A stretch of DNA of 7,449 nucleotides from Rhodococcus sp. (in: high G+C Gram-positive bacteria) (GCA_012515885.1 JAAYXN010000300.1:1-7449), one strand, 5' to 3'; positions 1 through 6,654 are shown, numbered from the stretch's first letter. The notes: a model not told the origin generated them from the sequence alone. Numbers and translations are program-made.

Positions 1-579
1 CAAAGCGGCATTCAGGACCAGCTTTGCGCGGCTTACGGCGGCGTGAACTTCATCGAGATGTTCGAGTACCCTCACGCAACCGTTTCGCAGATTCAGGTGC
101 CAAACTCGATCTGGTGGGAATTGGAGCGGCGGCTGGTGCTGGTCTTTCTGGGCAAGGCGCACGTCTCGTCCGCCGTGCATGAGACGGTCATTAAGAAGTT
201 TGAAGAGTCCGGTCCGGCCAGCCAGCAGGCGCTTGCCACGCTGCGCCGCACCGCCGAGATGTCGCGCGATGCGGTCTACGCAGGGGATTTTGAAGCGCTC
301 GGCCGCGCGATGATCGTCAATACCGACGCGCAGGCGGACCTGCACCCGGACCTCGTCAACGAAGACGCGCGCCAGATCATCGAGATCGCCCGGCAGCACG
401 GCGCAATCGGGTGGAAGGTCAACGGCGCGGGCGGGGACGGCGGATCCCTGACGCTGCTCTGCGGCCCGACCAGCAGCGAAAAGCGCCGCCTGATCCACGC
501 CATCGAAGAGGCCAATCCGCTGTACAGAAGCCTGCCGATTTACCTCAGCCGCTATGGCCTGCGGGTGTGGGAGGGATGA
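1..579 (+). CDS. GHMP-family sugar kinase, C-terminal part (5' end outside window)
   Basis: Frame 1 is open from the first base to a TGA at 577-579, giving 192 residues. The reading frame contains Gly-Ile-Gln-Asp-Gln followed by Ala-Ala-Tyr-Gly-Gly-Val-Asn-Phe at its start, so the GTG at position 43 is internal and the true start lies upstream. That opening resembles the central region of heptose/fucose-type GHMP kinases. At about residues 134-148 the motif GAIGWKVNGAGGDGG matches GHMP motif 3 (G-x-K-x-x-G-A-G-G-x-G), the glycine-rich C-terminal loop, followed by a typical GHMP C-terminal domain. Family members transfer phosphate from ATP to a sugar or related small molecule in the cytoplasm. 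The closest resemblance I recognise is the D-glycero-D-manno-heptose 7-phosphate kinase (HddA)-like subgroup, but substrate cannot be read from this fragment. It converges on the giant gene, with a hairpin terminator between them. Confidence 0.88.
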   Translation, partial: QSGIQDQLCAAYGGVNFIEMFEYPHATVSQIQVPNSIWWELERRLVLVFLGKAHVSSAVHETVIKKFEESGPASQQALATLRRTAEMSRDAVYAGDFEALGRAMIVNTDAQADLHPDLVNEDARQIIEIARQHGAIGWKVNGAGGDGGSLTLLCGPTSSEKRRLIHAIEEANPLYRSLPIYLSRYGLRVWEG

Positions 580-588
580 CATCAGCGG

Positions 589-788
589 TTAGCGGTTAGC
601 GATTAGCAAAAGCGCATATCCATCGAAACGAGCCGGTCTGCGCGACTCCCGCCGGGAAAACCTCACCCCTTAACCCCTGGCCCCTCTCCACGTGTGGAGA
701 GGGGCCAGGGGTGAGGTTTTGCACGCGCCGATATATGCCCTTACTTTTCGACAACTCGCTGAGCCCTTAGCTAACTGCTAACCGCTAA
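589..788. mobile_element. MITE-like element with 19 bp imperfect terminal inverted repeats
   Basis: The left end (589-607) reads ttagcggttagcgattagc. The right end (770-788) reads gctaactgctaaccgctaa. The reverse complement of the left end matches the right end at 17 of 19 positions, differing only by a tc/ct swap. Inside, gcatat (614-619) can pair with atatgc (733-738), and a long GC-rich palindrome occupies the centre, so the whole element could fold as one extended hairpin. It has no coding capacity and sits between the 3' ends of convergent genes, a usual place for small non-autonomous elements or extragenic palindromes. I see no clear target-site duplication and no transposase, so mobility is inferred from structure only. 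Confidence 0.5.
657..720. repeat. Long GC-rich extragenic palindrome
   Basis: The core is a perfect 18 bp inverted repeat (674-691 against 694-711) with only a gt at the centre. Outer arms extend it: aaaacctcacccc at 657-669 matches the end ggggtgaggtttt at 708-720. The left arm carries eight extra bases (ttaacccc) relative to the right arm, so the outer stem forms only with a bulge or by slipping between two cccc runs. Sequences of the 'cctcacccct...ccctctcc' kind are, from general knowledge, common dispersed intergenic repeats in Chloroflexota genomes. It lies inside the 589-788 element. Confidence 0.8.
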
Positions 789-792
789 TAAA

Positions 793-819
793 GGGCCGCC
801 CCCTTGCCGGGAGCGGCCC
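793..819. terminator. Strong intergenic hairpin, probable terminator of the giant gene (possibly bidirectional)
   Basis: The arms gggccgc (793-799) and gcggccc (813-819) pair perfectly. After one mismatch, ccc (801-803) pairs with ggg (809-811) around a five-base loop. Read on the minus strand, the hairpin lies 34 bases past the TAA of the giant gene and is followed by tttatta. On the plus strand it is followed by ttcatt, so it could also stop readthrough from the kinase gene. The T tracts are short. Confidence 0.7.
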
Positions 820-853
820 CTTCATTCATGCTTTCAGGAGAACGACCGGCGCA

Positions 854-3800
854 TTACTGCCCGCGCGGCGGCGCGATGACAGAGCGCTCGCGGCTGGCGT
901 TCTCTTCGGACGGGACATTCTGTGGGTGCTGATCCGCCATCTCGTTCGTTGTGAGCTGGACGCCGTCGCCGTTGGTCAGCGTGACCGGGGCGGCGTCGAT
1001 CGGCAGCGCGGGCGTCGTGAACAGGTTCGCGTCGCCCGTCACGTCCGAGGTCAGGATCAACTGCGGCGCGTCGCAATACCACGTCGGCGCGTAGTTCGGT
1101 GAGGCGTTCTCCGTCACACGACGGGTCGTCTCGGTTTCGAACTCGTAGACGTAGATGTCGAGCGTGCCGTTCAGGTCAGACTGATAAGCCAGCAGCGTGT
1201 CGTCCGGCGCGAAGACCGGCAGCGTCGCCTGCCCGTTCGGGTCGGAGACTTGCAGCAGCTCCGTGCCGTCCCGGTTCATCACGTAGATACCCGTGCCGCC
1301 GTTCCGATCCGAGCGGAAGGCCACTCGCTCGCCATCCATCGAGTACGTCGGATCCTGGTCGTTGGCGGTGCCGTCGCTGATCAGGGTCACTTCGAGCGTC
1401 GCGAGATCCAGCTCGTAGATCTGCCATAGCCCGTCGCGGTCGCTCTCGAAGACGATCCGCGTGCCATCCGGCGACCAGAACGCGTTCAGGTCGTTCGCCG
1501 GGTTATTGGTCAGGCGTGTCTGCTCGCCGGTCGCAACATCCACGACGTACAGTTCCCAGTTTCCATCGCGCGACGACTCGAACACGATCCGGTCACCTAC
1601 CGGCGACCACACCGGGTCGTAGTCGATGGCGCGGGTGTTGTTGGTCACACGCTGCTGGAACTCGCCATCGGTCGTCGCCACGTAGATTTCCCAGTTCTCG
1701 TCGCGGTTGGATGCGAACGCGATCCAGCCCGCGTCGGGCGAGCGCGACGGCCCGATGTCGTAGACCTGCTCGCCGATGCCCTTCGACAGATTCACATCCG
1801 CGTCGGGGTTATCCGGCAAGTCGCCATAGCGGAAGATCTCCCAGTCGCCGGTCTGGTTCGTGTGGTAGACGAACCACTCGGGGCAGACTGCCTCGCCGAT
1901 CTCGATCGGCGTCCAGCTTGCCAGCGGCAGTTCCTCGTCGACGCAGAACTCAGGGTTCATGTCGATCAGCGGGAAGCCAGGACCGCCACCTGCGACCGGC
2001 TGCTCGGTGACCTCGCCACAGACGATGTCATCCGGCGGCTCCACCGGCGGAGGCCCAGGCGGCACAACCGGAGGCTCAGTCGGAGGCTCAGTCGGAGGCG
2101 GAGGCGTCGCCGGTGGTGGCGTTGCCGGCGGCTCGGTCGGCGGCGGCGGATCCGTCGGCGGCGGAGGCGGTGTGCCATCGTCGCACGTCGTGTCGATCGC
2201 CAGCTCGCCGGCAACCAGCAGCCGCACCAGGCCCGAGAAGCCGGTCACCGAGAAGGTCTGCGACTGCCCCGCGCCCAACTGGAAGCTGCCACCATCCAGC
2301 ACCGTGCCGTCGCCGGTCAGGATCTGATAGTCAACCGGGCTCTGCATCGCGCTGCCGCTGTTCGTCGCGGTGAAGTTCGCGGCGCCCGGCCCCACGCAGA
2401 CGGCGTTGTAGCCGACTTGCGGCAGCTCGACACAGTTGGCAACCGCGGACAGATCGGCTCCCTGGACGCGCAGCGTGAAGACGCCCGGCCCCGTGATCTC
2501 GATAGCCTGGTTGTCCGTGGGGCCAAGCTGGAACTCGCCCTGCGCCACGATAAGACCATCCTGGTTGGTGACGGTGTAACTATCCAGGCCCTGCATCGTG
2601 CCGCCCACGTTCGTGATGACGAACAGGGCGCCGGTCATCGTGCAGGCGCCGGTCAACTGGAGCATCGGCGGCTCTTGCTGCCCGTTGAACTGGACGCGGA
2701 TCGTCCGGTGCACGTCCGTGCCACTCACCCACATCGCGACATCATAGTCGCCTTCTGCGGGATACGTGTGGCATGGATTTTCCTCGGTGCTGGTGGTGCC
2801 ATCGCCAAATTCCCAACGTTCGAGCGTATCGCCCGCCATCAGGGAGCTGGAGAAGCACACCCGCCCATTGGGGAAGATCGTGAAGCCGAACGACGCGCTG
2901 CCCTGCGAGAGCGAGAACACGCTGATCCGATTCGTCGCCCGCGCCGTCAGCCCCGCGACGTTCGTCACGTCCAGGCGGACATTGTAGTTGCCGATCGCTG
3001 TATAGGTGTAGCATGGATTCTGTTCGGTGCTGCTGCTTCCGTCACCGAAGGTCCACGTCCATCCGTTCAGCGGGCTACCGTCGCTCACGCTACCGTCGGT
3101 GAAGCAGACTTCCAGCGGGACGATGCCGCTGAAGGTGCTCGGCGTGAAGGCCGCGCGGATATCGTTGAGCCCCGAGACGCGCACCACAACCGACGCTTCC
3201 TGCTGGCCCAGCGGGCCGGTCCCGGTCACGCGGACGGTGTAATCACCCGGCGTCGTGAACGTGAAGTTGCCGATCTCACGAGCCTGCGTCGAGCCGTCGG
3301 GGAAGTGCCAGACGAGCGTCGTGCGGTCGATGTTGACCGTTTCGGCGGTGAAGGTTACCGGCAGCGGCGCGACGCCCGCATTCGGGCTGGCGATCGCGTT
3401 GATGCGCTGGCCGATCTCGATGTTGATGTTGCGCGAGACTTCGCACACGTCGCCGTCATCGGCTGTGACGCGCAGGAACAGGCTGAAGCTGCCTGTGTTG
3501 TTAAACGTTCGCTCGATGGATGCGGCGTTTCCGGCGGGCAGGCCGTCGATCTGCCATTCGTAGGTCGCCGCCCGGTCGCCCAGCCCGTTCACCAGGGCTT
3601 CATAGACGGCGGGGATGCCAACACGCGCCGGGAACGGACCGACGATCTCGCACTCCAGCGTCAGGGTGCTGACCGTGATCGTCTTGGTCACCACGCAGAT
3701 CTCGCCCTCGGACGGCGTCACCTGGAAGGTGAGCGTGAAGGTGTCTGAGTTGGTCCACTGTTGGGTGTGGGTGGTGGAGTTGGTGCCGACCGGCTGCCCA

Positions 3801-6496
3801 TTCAGGAACCACTGGTAGGTCGCGGTACGGGTAAACAAGCCATCGACCGTGCCGGTGTAGGTGATCGTCTGGTTGAGCAGCGGCGTGATGTCGCCGGTGT
3901 AGTCACAGACCAGGCGATCTTCACCACCGCGGTTGATCGTCACCGACCGCTCGCACTCTACCGTCTCGCCGCCGACGGACAGCACCGCCCGTAGCGTCAT
4001 AGAGGCTTGTCCTGAAGGGGCGATGACGGTGATCTGTTGTGTGTTGCCGCCGAAGGGCTGGCCGTCCACCGTCCAGGCGTAGGTCACCGTGCCGCCGGGC
4101 CCGCCCTGAAGCTGCGCGGTGTAGGTGCGTTCCTGGAACGCGTTCGCGTTGCCCGGCCCGTTGATGACGCAGATCATGCTGACGGACGCGACGGTGATCG
4201 TCTTGGTGACGGTGCAGTCGGTCCCATCGTCGAGCACGGCCGTGTATGTCACCGTGAACTGGCCGGGGGTGGTCCAGGTCGTCTCCCAGGTGTTGCCATT
4301 GCTGACCACGTTTGTGCCAAGCGTCCACGACTGCGAGGTAACGGTGCGGCCGTTCAACCCCTGGTACGTGGCGCGATAGGTCACGGTCTGGTTTAGCAGC
4401 GGTGACGTCGTGCCGTTGAAGTTGCATGCGAACTGCGCGACCTCGCGCACGGTGATGGTGGTCCGCGCGGCCTCAGACGTACCGCCCGGCCCGGTTACGC
4501 GCAACTCCACGATGAACGAGCCGGTCTGGTTATAGGTGTGCGAGGGGCTCTCTTCGGTGCTGGTGAACCCATCGCCGAAGTTCCACGCGTAGCTGTCGAT
4601 CTCGCCGGTGCTCTCGTTGGTGAACTGAACCGTCGTCCCTACCGTGACATCGGTGCTGCTGGCGCTGAACGCCGCGATCGGCGCGAGGACTCCGGTCACC
4701 ACCGGCACGATCCGCGTCCCGGTCGAGATGTTGCCGAGCTCGCCGGTCACGATCAGGGTAACGCTGTAATTCCCCGGCCCGGCGTAAACGTGGCACGGAC
4801 TCTGCGCGGTGCTCGTTCCGCCGTCGCCAAAGTCCCAGTCCCACGAGACGATATTGCCGATGCTCTGGTCCGTGAAACAGACCTCGATGCCGCCGGGCGC
4901 CGCGCCCGTGATCTGGAATGAGAAGATCGACTCGACTTCATCGCCAGGCGGCGAGACGACCACCTGCCGGGTCGCAGTTCCCGCGCCACCCGGACCGCTC
5001 ACCTGCAAGCGGATCGTAAACGTGCCATTCGAGGTGTAGGTGTGCGTATGCGGGCCCTCACCCGTAACGGCAGCCGTTCCGTCGCCGAAGGTCCAGAGCC
5101 ACGTGTCGATTTCGCCTTGCGACGTATCGGTCACTGTGACCGTCAGCGGCGCAGCGCCTTGCTGCGGCGATACGGTGAAGCTCGGCTCGGGGCGCGTTCC
5201 GGCGGAAACGGCGTTGACCGTGCCGGTCGCGTTCGAGGTGTTACCTTCGGAGTCGGTCACCGTCAGCGTGATCGTGTACGTGCCGGTGGCAGTGTAGATA
5301 TGGGTGTGCGGCCCCTCGCCGGTTGCAGTAGCGCCATCGCCGAACGACCACGTCCACGACACCACATTACCGAGGCTGACATCCTCAACCGTCACGGTCA
5401 GCGGCACGGGGCCGCGCGTGGGGCTGACGATGAACTGCGCCAGCAGCGTGTCACTACCGGGCGTCTCCGAAACAGTCAGCTCGCCAAACGCTTGCAGCGT
5501 TCCGAGCGGGCCGGTGCAGGTCAGCGTGATGTCGTAGGTCCCGACCGCCTCATAAATGTGCGACGGGTCGCTCATCGAGCTGGAGCCTCCGTCGCCGAAA
5601 TCCCACAGGTACGAGGTCGTGTTCTGGCTGTTGTTGATGAAGTTGACCGTCAGCGGGACCGTCTCGCCCAGCGCTTGCATGTCAAAGTCGCAGGTCATCG
5701 AGCCGGTCTGCGAGCTGTTGACCACGACCTGGCCACTCGCCCCAAGCGTACTGCCGTCCTGGAGCGTGATCGTTAACGAGACGGCGTACGTGCCATCCGC
5801 GCCGTATTGGTGTTCCGGGTTCTGCTGGGTGCTGGAGCCCCCGTCGCCGAAATTCCACAGCCAGCCGGTGATCGGTTGGTCCGCCGTGCTATTATCCGTG
5901 AACTGCACAACGCGGTTCGCCCCGATTGTGGCGGTGAAACCGGCGCTTGACGTTATCTGTTGAAGCGCCGCCAGCGGCGCGGCCATCGGAGCCGCCAGCG
6001 CGCTGAAAGCCTCAGGCTGTGGCTCCTCGACCGACTCGTCGACCGGCGCATCAGTGGGTTCGTCGGCTGGCTCCTCCGTGGGATCAGCAGGCGGATCGCC
6101 GGAGTCTTCGAGAGCCTCTTCGGTGGAGGCTTCCGTCGCGACCTCAGTGGGCTGCTCGGCGGGCGCATCATTCCCTTCGCCGCCCAGCGATTCCCCGGTC
6201 GGTTCGGCGGGAGGGCTCTCGGTTAGCTCAGCGTCGCCTTCCGTCGACTCGGGGGGTGACGTGGGGTCTTCGGTACAGCCCTCAGCGCCTTCCGCCGTGT
6301 CGTCGCAAGGATCGACCGGATCAGGAGCACTGTCGGCGCCCTCATCGGGCAGAGCGGTCTCAAGCTCAGGCGTTGGCGTGTCGCCAGCCGCGTCCAGCAT
6401 ATTGACCTGAACGCCGAGCGCTAGAGTCACAACCATGCTGAAGATGAGGACCGCAGCGAGAGTGACGGAGATGCGATAAGTACTTCTCGGTCGCAT
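854..6496 (-). CDS. Giant exported PKD / Ig-like repeat protein with C-terminal TolB/PD40-type beta-propeller
   Basis: This 1880-residue protein starts at the ATG at 6496, preceded by AAGGGAG eight bases upstream; a TTG ten codons earlier has no such site. Order: Arg-rich n-region and hydrophobic segment (~9-31); acidic Pro/Thr/Glu stalk (~40-175); six PKD domains (~183-683), each with an F-G-D-G turn; four Ig-like domains (~688-1027); a PKD variant with F-P-D-G (~1030-1108) and two canonical PKDs (~1113-1259); two related cysteine-paired domains (~1276-1439); a proline-rich hinge (~1442-1489); and seven PD40-like repeats (~1540-1838) with W-S-P-D-G and S-D-R-D-G...I-Y motifs. Such domains mediate binding at cell surfaces; no catalytic residues are visible. 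No LPXTG or C-terminal membrane segment is seen, so it is either anchored by the N-terminal helix or released. It may be an adhesin, a polysaccharide-binding or a sensing protein; the ligand is unknown. Confidence 0.93.
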   Translation of the reverse strand: MRPRSTYRISVTLAAVLIFSMVVTLALGVQVNMLDAAGDTPTPELETALPDEGADSAPDPVDPCDDTAEGAEGCTEDPTSPPESTEGDAELTESPPAEPTGESLGGEGNDAPAEQPTEVATEASTEEALEDSGDPPADPTEEPADEPTDAPVDESVEEPQPEAFSALAAPMAAPLAALQQITSSAGFTATIGANRVVQFTDNSTADQPITGWLWNFGDGGSSTQQNPEHQYGADGTYAVSLTITLQDGSTLGASGQVVVNSSQTGSMTCDFDMQALGETVPLTVNFINNSQNTTSYLWDFGDGGSSSMSDPSHIYEAVGTYDITLTCTGPLGTLQAFGELTVSETPGSDTLLAQFIVSPTRGPVPLTVTVEDVSLGNVVSWTWSFGDGATATGEGPHTHIYTATGTYTITLTVTDSEGNTSNATGTVNAVSAGTRPEPSFTVSPQQGAAPLTVTVTDTSQGEIDTWLWTFGDGTAAVTGEGPHTHTYTSNGTFTIRLQVSGPGGAGTATRQVVVSPPGDEVESIFSFQITGAAPGGIEVCFTDQSIGNIVSWDWDFGDGGTSTAQSPCHVYAGPGNYSVTLIVTGELGNISTGTRIVPVVTGVLAPIAAFSASSTDVTVGTTVQFTNESTGEIDSYAWNFGDGFTSTEESPSHTYNQTGSFIVELRVTGPGGTSEAARTTITVREVAQFACNFNGTTSPLLNQTVTYRATYQGLNGRTVTSQSWTLGTNVVSNGNTWETTWTTPGQFTVTYTAVLDDGTDCTVTKTITVASVSMICVINGPGNANAFQERTYTAQLQGGPGGTVTYAWTVDGQPFGGNTQQITVIAPSGQASMTLRAVLSVGGETVECERSVTINRGGEDRLVCDYTGDITPLLNQTITYTGTVDGLFTRTATYQWFLNGQPVGTNSTTHTQQWTNSDTFTLTFQVTPSEGEICVVTKTITVSTLTLECEIVGPFPARVGIPAVYEALVNGLGDRAATYEWQIDGLPAGNAASIERTFNNTGSFSLFLRVTADDGDVCEVSRNINIEIGQRINAIASPNAGVAPLPVTFTAETVNIDRTTLVWHFPDGSTQAREIGNFTFTTPGDYTVRVTGTGPLGQQEASVVVRVSGLNDIRAAFTPSTFSGIVPLEVCFTDGSVSDGSPLNGWTWTFGDGSSSTEQNPCYTYTAIGNYNVRLDVTNVAGLTARATNRISVFSLSQGSASFGFTIFPNGRVCFSSSLMAGDTLERWEFGDGTTSTEENPCHTYPAEGDYDVAMWVSGTDVHRTIRVQFNGQQEPPMLQLTGACTMTGALFVITNVGGTMQGLDSYTVTNQDGLIVAQGEFQLGPTDNQAIEITGPGVFTLRVQGADLSAVANCVELPQVGYNAVCVGPGAANFTATNSGSAMQSPVDYQILTGDGTVLDGGSFQLGAGQSQTFSVTGFSGLVRLLVAGELAIDTTCDDGTPPPPPTDPPPPTEPPATPPPATPPPPTEPPTEPPVVPPGPPPVEPPDDIVCGEVTEQPVAGGGPGFPLIDMNPEFCVDEELPLASWTPIEIGEAVCPEWFVYHTNQTGDWEIFRYGDLPDNPDADVNLSKGIGEQVYDIGPSRSPDAGWIAFASNRDENWEIYVATTDGEFQQRVTNNTRAIDYDPVWSPVGDRIVFESSRDGNWELYVVDVATGEQTRLTNNPANDLNAFWSPDGTRIVFESDRDGLWQIYELDLATLEVTLISDGTANDQDPTYSMDGERVAFRSDRNGGTGIYVMNRDGTELLQVSDPNGQATLPVFAPDDTLLAYQSDLNGTLDIYVYEFETETTRRVTENASPNYAPTWYCDAPQLILTSDVTGDANLFTTPALPIDAAPVTLTNGDGVQLTTNEMADQHPQNVPSEENASRERSVIAPPRGQ
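983..1879 (-). other. C-terminal TolB/PD40-type beta-propeller region
   Basis: Residues ~1540-1838 comprise seven repeats of about 40-44 residues. The middle ones read W-S-P-(D/V)-G, then I-V-F-E-S-x-R-D-G, then (I/L)-Y-x-x-D, then a loop ending near L-T-N-N, which is the PD40/TolB signature. The first and last repeats are divergent, and each has a cysteine (1538 and 1808) at the position equivalent to the S-P-D-G turn. Propellers of this kind bind protein or ligand partners; there is no sign of a fused peptidase. Confidence 0.85.
2030..2173 (-). repeat. Proline-rich hinge encoded by GGNGGN-type repeats
   Basis: Residues ~1442-1489 are mostly proline in units such as P-P-P-T-E-P-P and P-P-A-T-P. 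At DNA level a perfect 12 bp tandem repeat, ggaggctcagtc, occupies 2070-2081 and 2082-2093 on the plus strand, amid further ggcggc/ggaggc units. The hinge separates the binding-domain rod from the propeller and is likely to be extended and length-variable. Confidence 0.85.
2180..2671 (-). repeat. Tandem pair of related cysteine-paired beta domains
   Basis: Residues ~1276-1439 contain two units of about 80 residues. Both start with a Cys, then a (F/N)-x-(I/A)-T-N-x-G strand with M-Q two or three residues on, then a G-x-F-Q-L-G turn, a V-x-G-x-x-G-x-x-R-L-x-V strand, and a terminal Cys. Cysteine pairs are 1285/1355 and 1367/1438. I do not recognise a named family with certainty; the pattern resembles short beta-sandwich domains in other secreted proteins. 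Confidence 0.65.
2720..3409 (-). repeat. Second PKD block (three domains) of the giant protein
   Basis: Residues ~1030-1108 form a PKD-like unit in which F-G-D-G is replaced by F-P-D-G. Residues ~1113-1193 and ~1199-1259 are canonical, with F-G-D-G followed by S-S-T-E-Q/T-S-T-E-E and N-P-C-x-T-Y. The last two carry a cysteine pair: one Cys in the V-C-F strand and one in N-P-C (1131/1162 and 1214/1242). Confidence 0.82.
3416..4435 (-). repeat. A-B-A-B tandem of four cysteine-paired Ig-like domains
   Basis: Residues ~688-1027 hold four units of about 82 residues without the F-G-D-G turn. Units 1 and 3 share C-x-(F/Y)-x-G, then P-L-L-N-Q-T-(V/I)-T-Y, and end with C-x-V-T-K-T-I-T-V. Units 2 and 4 share C-x-I-x-G-P near the start, then A-x-(T/Y)-Y-x-W-x-(V/I)-D-G, and end with C-E-(R/V)-S. 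This is a two-domain block that has been duplicated. Each unit has one cysteine near each end, 69-72 residues apart. Confidence 0.8.
4448..5950 (-). repeat. Array of six PKD domains in the giant protein
   Basis: Residues ~183-683 consist of six units of about 75-80 residues. Each has a W-x-(W/F)-x-F-G-D-G turn, then an H-x-Y or similar, then a G-x-(Y/F)-x-(V/I) strand. Approximate boundaries are 183-260, 267-342, 351-428, 436-514, 523-599 and 606-683. Units 3 and 4 are the most alike, sharing T-G-E-G-P-H-T-H after the F-G-D-G turn. The second unit has a cysteine pair (269/327), and the fifth has a different one (540/568). Confidence 0.88.
5972..6379 (-). other. Acidic Pro/Thr/Glu/Ser-rich stalk region of the giant protein
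   Basis: Residues ~40-175 are a low-complexity run dominated by Pro, Thr, Glu, Asp, Ser and Ala, with recurring P-T-E, E-P-T and A-D-E-P units. It has no predicted fold that I recognise. Such regions usually act as flexible, often O-glycosylated spacers that push binding domains away from the membrane or wall. Two cysteines (residues 64 and 74) lie close together here and could form a small loop. Confidence 0.75.
6404..6472 (-). other. Signal peptide or N-terminal membrane anchor of the giant protein
   Basis: This segment encodes residues ~9-31 of the protein, an uninterrupted hydrophobic stretch rich in Val, Leu, Ala and Ile. It follows an n-region with Arg at residues 2, 4 and 8. The positive n-region followed by a hydrophobic core is the Sec signal pattern. 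No clean Ala-x-Ala site follows, so it may remain as an uncleaved anchor holding the rest outside the membrane. No lipobox cysteine is present. Confidence 0.75.
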
Positions 6497-6504
6497 GGAT
6501 CGAA

Positions 6505-6511
6505 CTCCCTT
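6505..6511 (-). promoter_or_regulatory. Ribosome binding site deciding the start of the giant gene
   Basis: On the minus strand AAGGGAG lies eight bases before the ATG at 6496. The upstream TTG at 6526 has no purine-rich match at a suitable distance, which favours the ATG. Confidence 0.8.
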
Positions 6512-6601
6512 GCGTAGCTCTCTCAAAACGTATGGAAAGGATCAAAGCCGGCGAGAGCGATAATCCGGCGCAGCAGGCGTGATAATTCTGCTAATATGAG
6601 T

Positions 6602-6610
6602 ACTATAACA
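6602..6610 (-). promoter_or_regulatory. Candidate extended -10 element, alternative promoter
   Basis: On the minus strand TGTTATAGT matches the extended -10 pattern TGnTATAAT with one mismatch. The -35 position 17 bases upstream (tatccc) is poor. It lies just downstream of the TTGACA promoter candidate and could be used instead of it or with it. Confidence 0.35.
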
Positions 6611-6626
6611 TCAACGAGTTATTTGG

Positions 6627-6654
6627 GATATAAAACCAAATAAAAACTTGTCAA
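6627..6654 (-). promoter_or_regulatory. Candidate sigma-70-type promoter for the giant gene
   Basis: On the minus strand a perfect TTGACA (6649-6654) is followed after 16 bases by TATATC (6627-6632), a four-of-six match to TATAAT. The surroundings are AT-rich against a GC-rich background. Transcription from here would give a leader of roughly 120 bases. Confidence 0.5.

Noticed and set aside
580..853. CRISPR array from the repeated ggttagc units
   Set aside because: The units are directly adjacent heptamers without spacers, and the matching copy at the other end is inverted. This fits terminal inverted repeats, not a CRISPR.
854..982. C-terminal sorting signal or membrane anchor of the giant protein
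   Set aside because: The last ~40 residues are polar (Asn, Glu, Arg, Pro) with no hydrophobic helix, LPXTG-like motif or basic tail.
1862..3748. Long plus-strand open frame of 628 codons opposite the giant gene
   Set aside because: It is antisense to a protein with coherent PKD and other repeat domains. Its own translation is Arg/Ala/Asp-rich with no recognisable domain. Long antisense frames are expected opposite GC-rich genes.
6497..6526. TTG start ten codons upstream of the chosen start of the giant gene
   Set aside because: There is no ribosome binding site ahead of the TTG, while AAGGGAG is well placed before the ATG at 6496. The ATG also gives a more typical signal-peptide n-region.
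6497..6630. Riboswitch (for example cyclic di-GMP) in the giant-gene leader
   Set aside because: A few short matches to riboswitch-like words occur, but no conserved core or supporting stems could be assembled on the correct strand.
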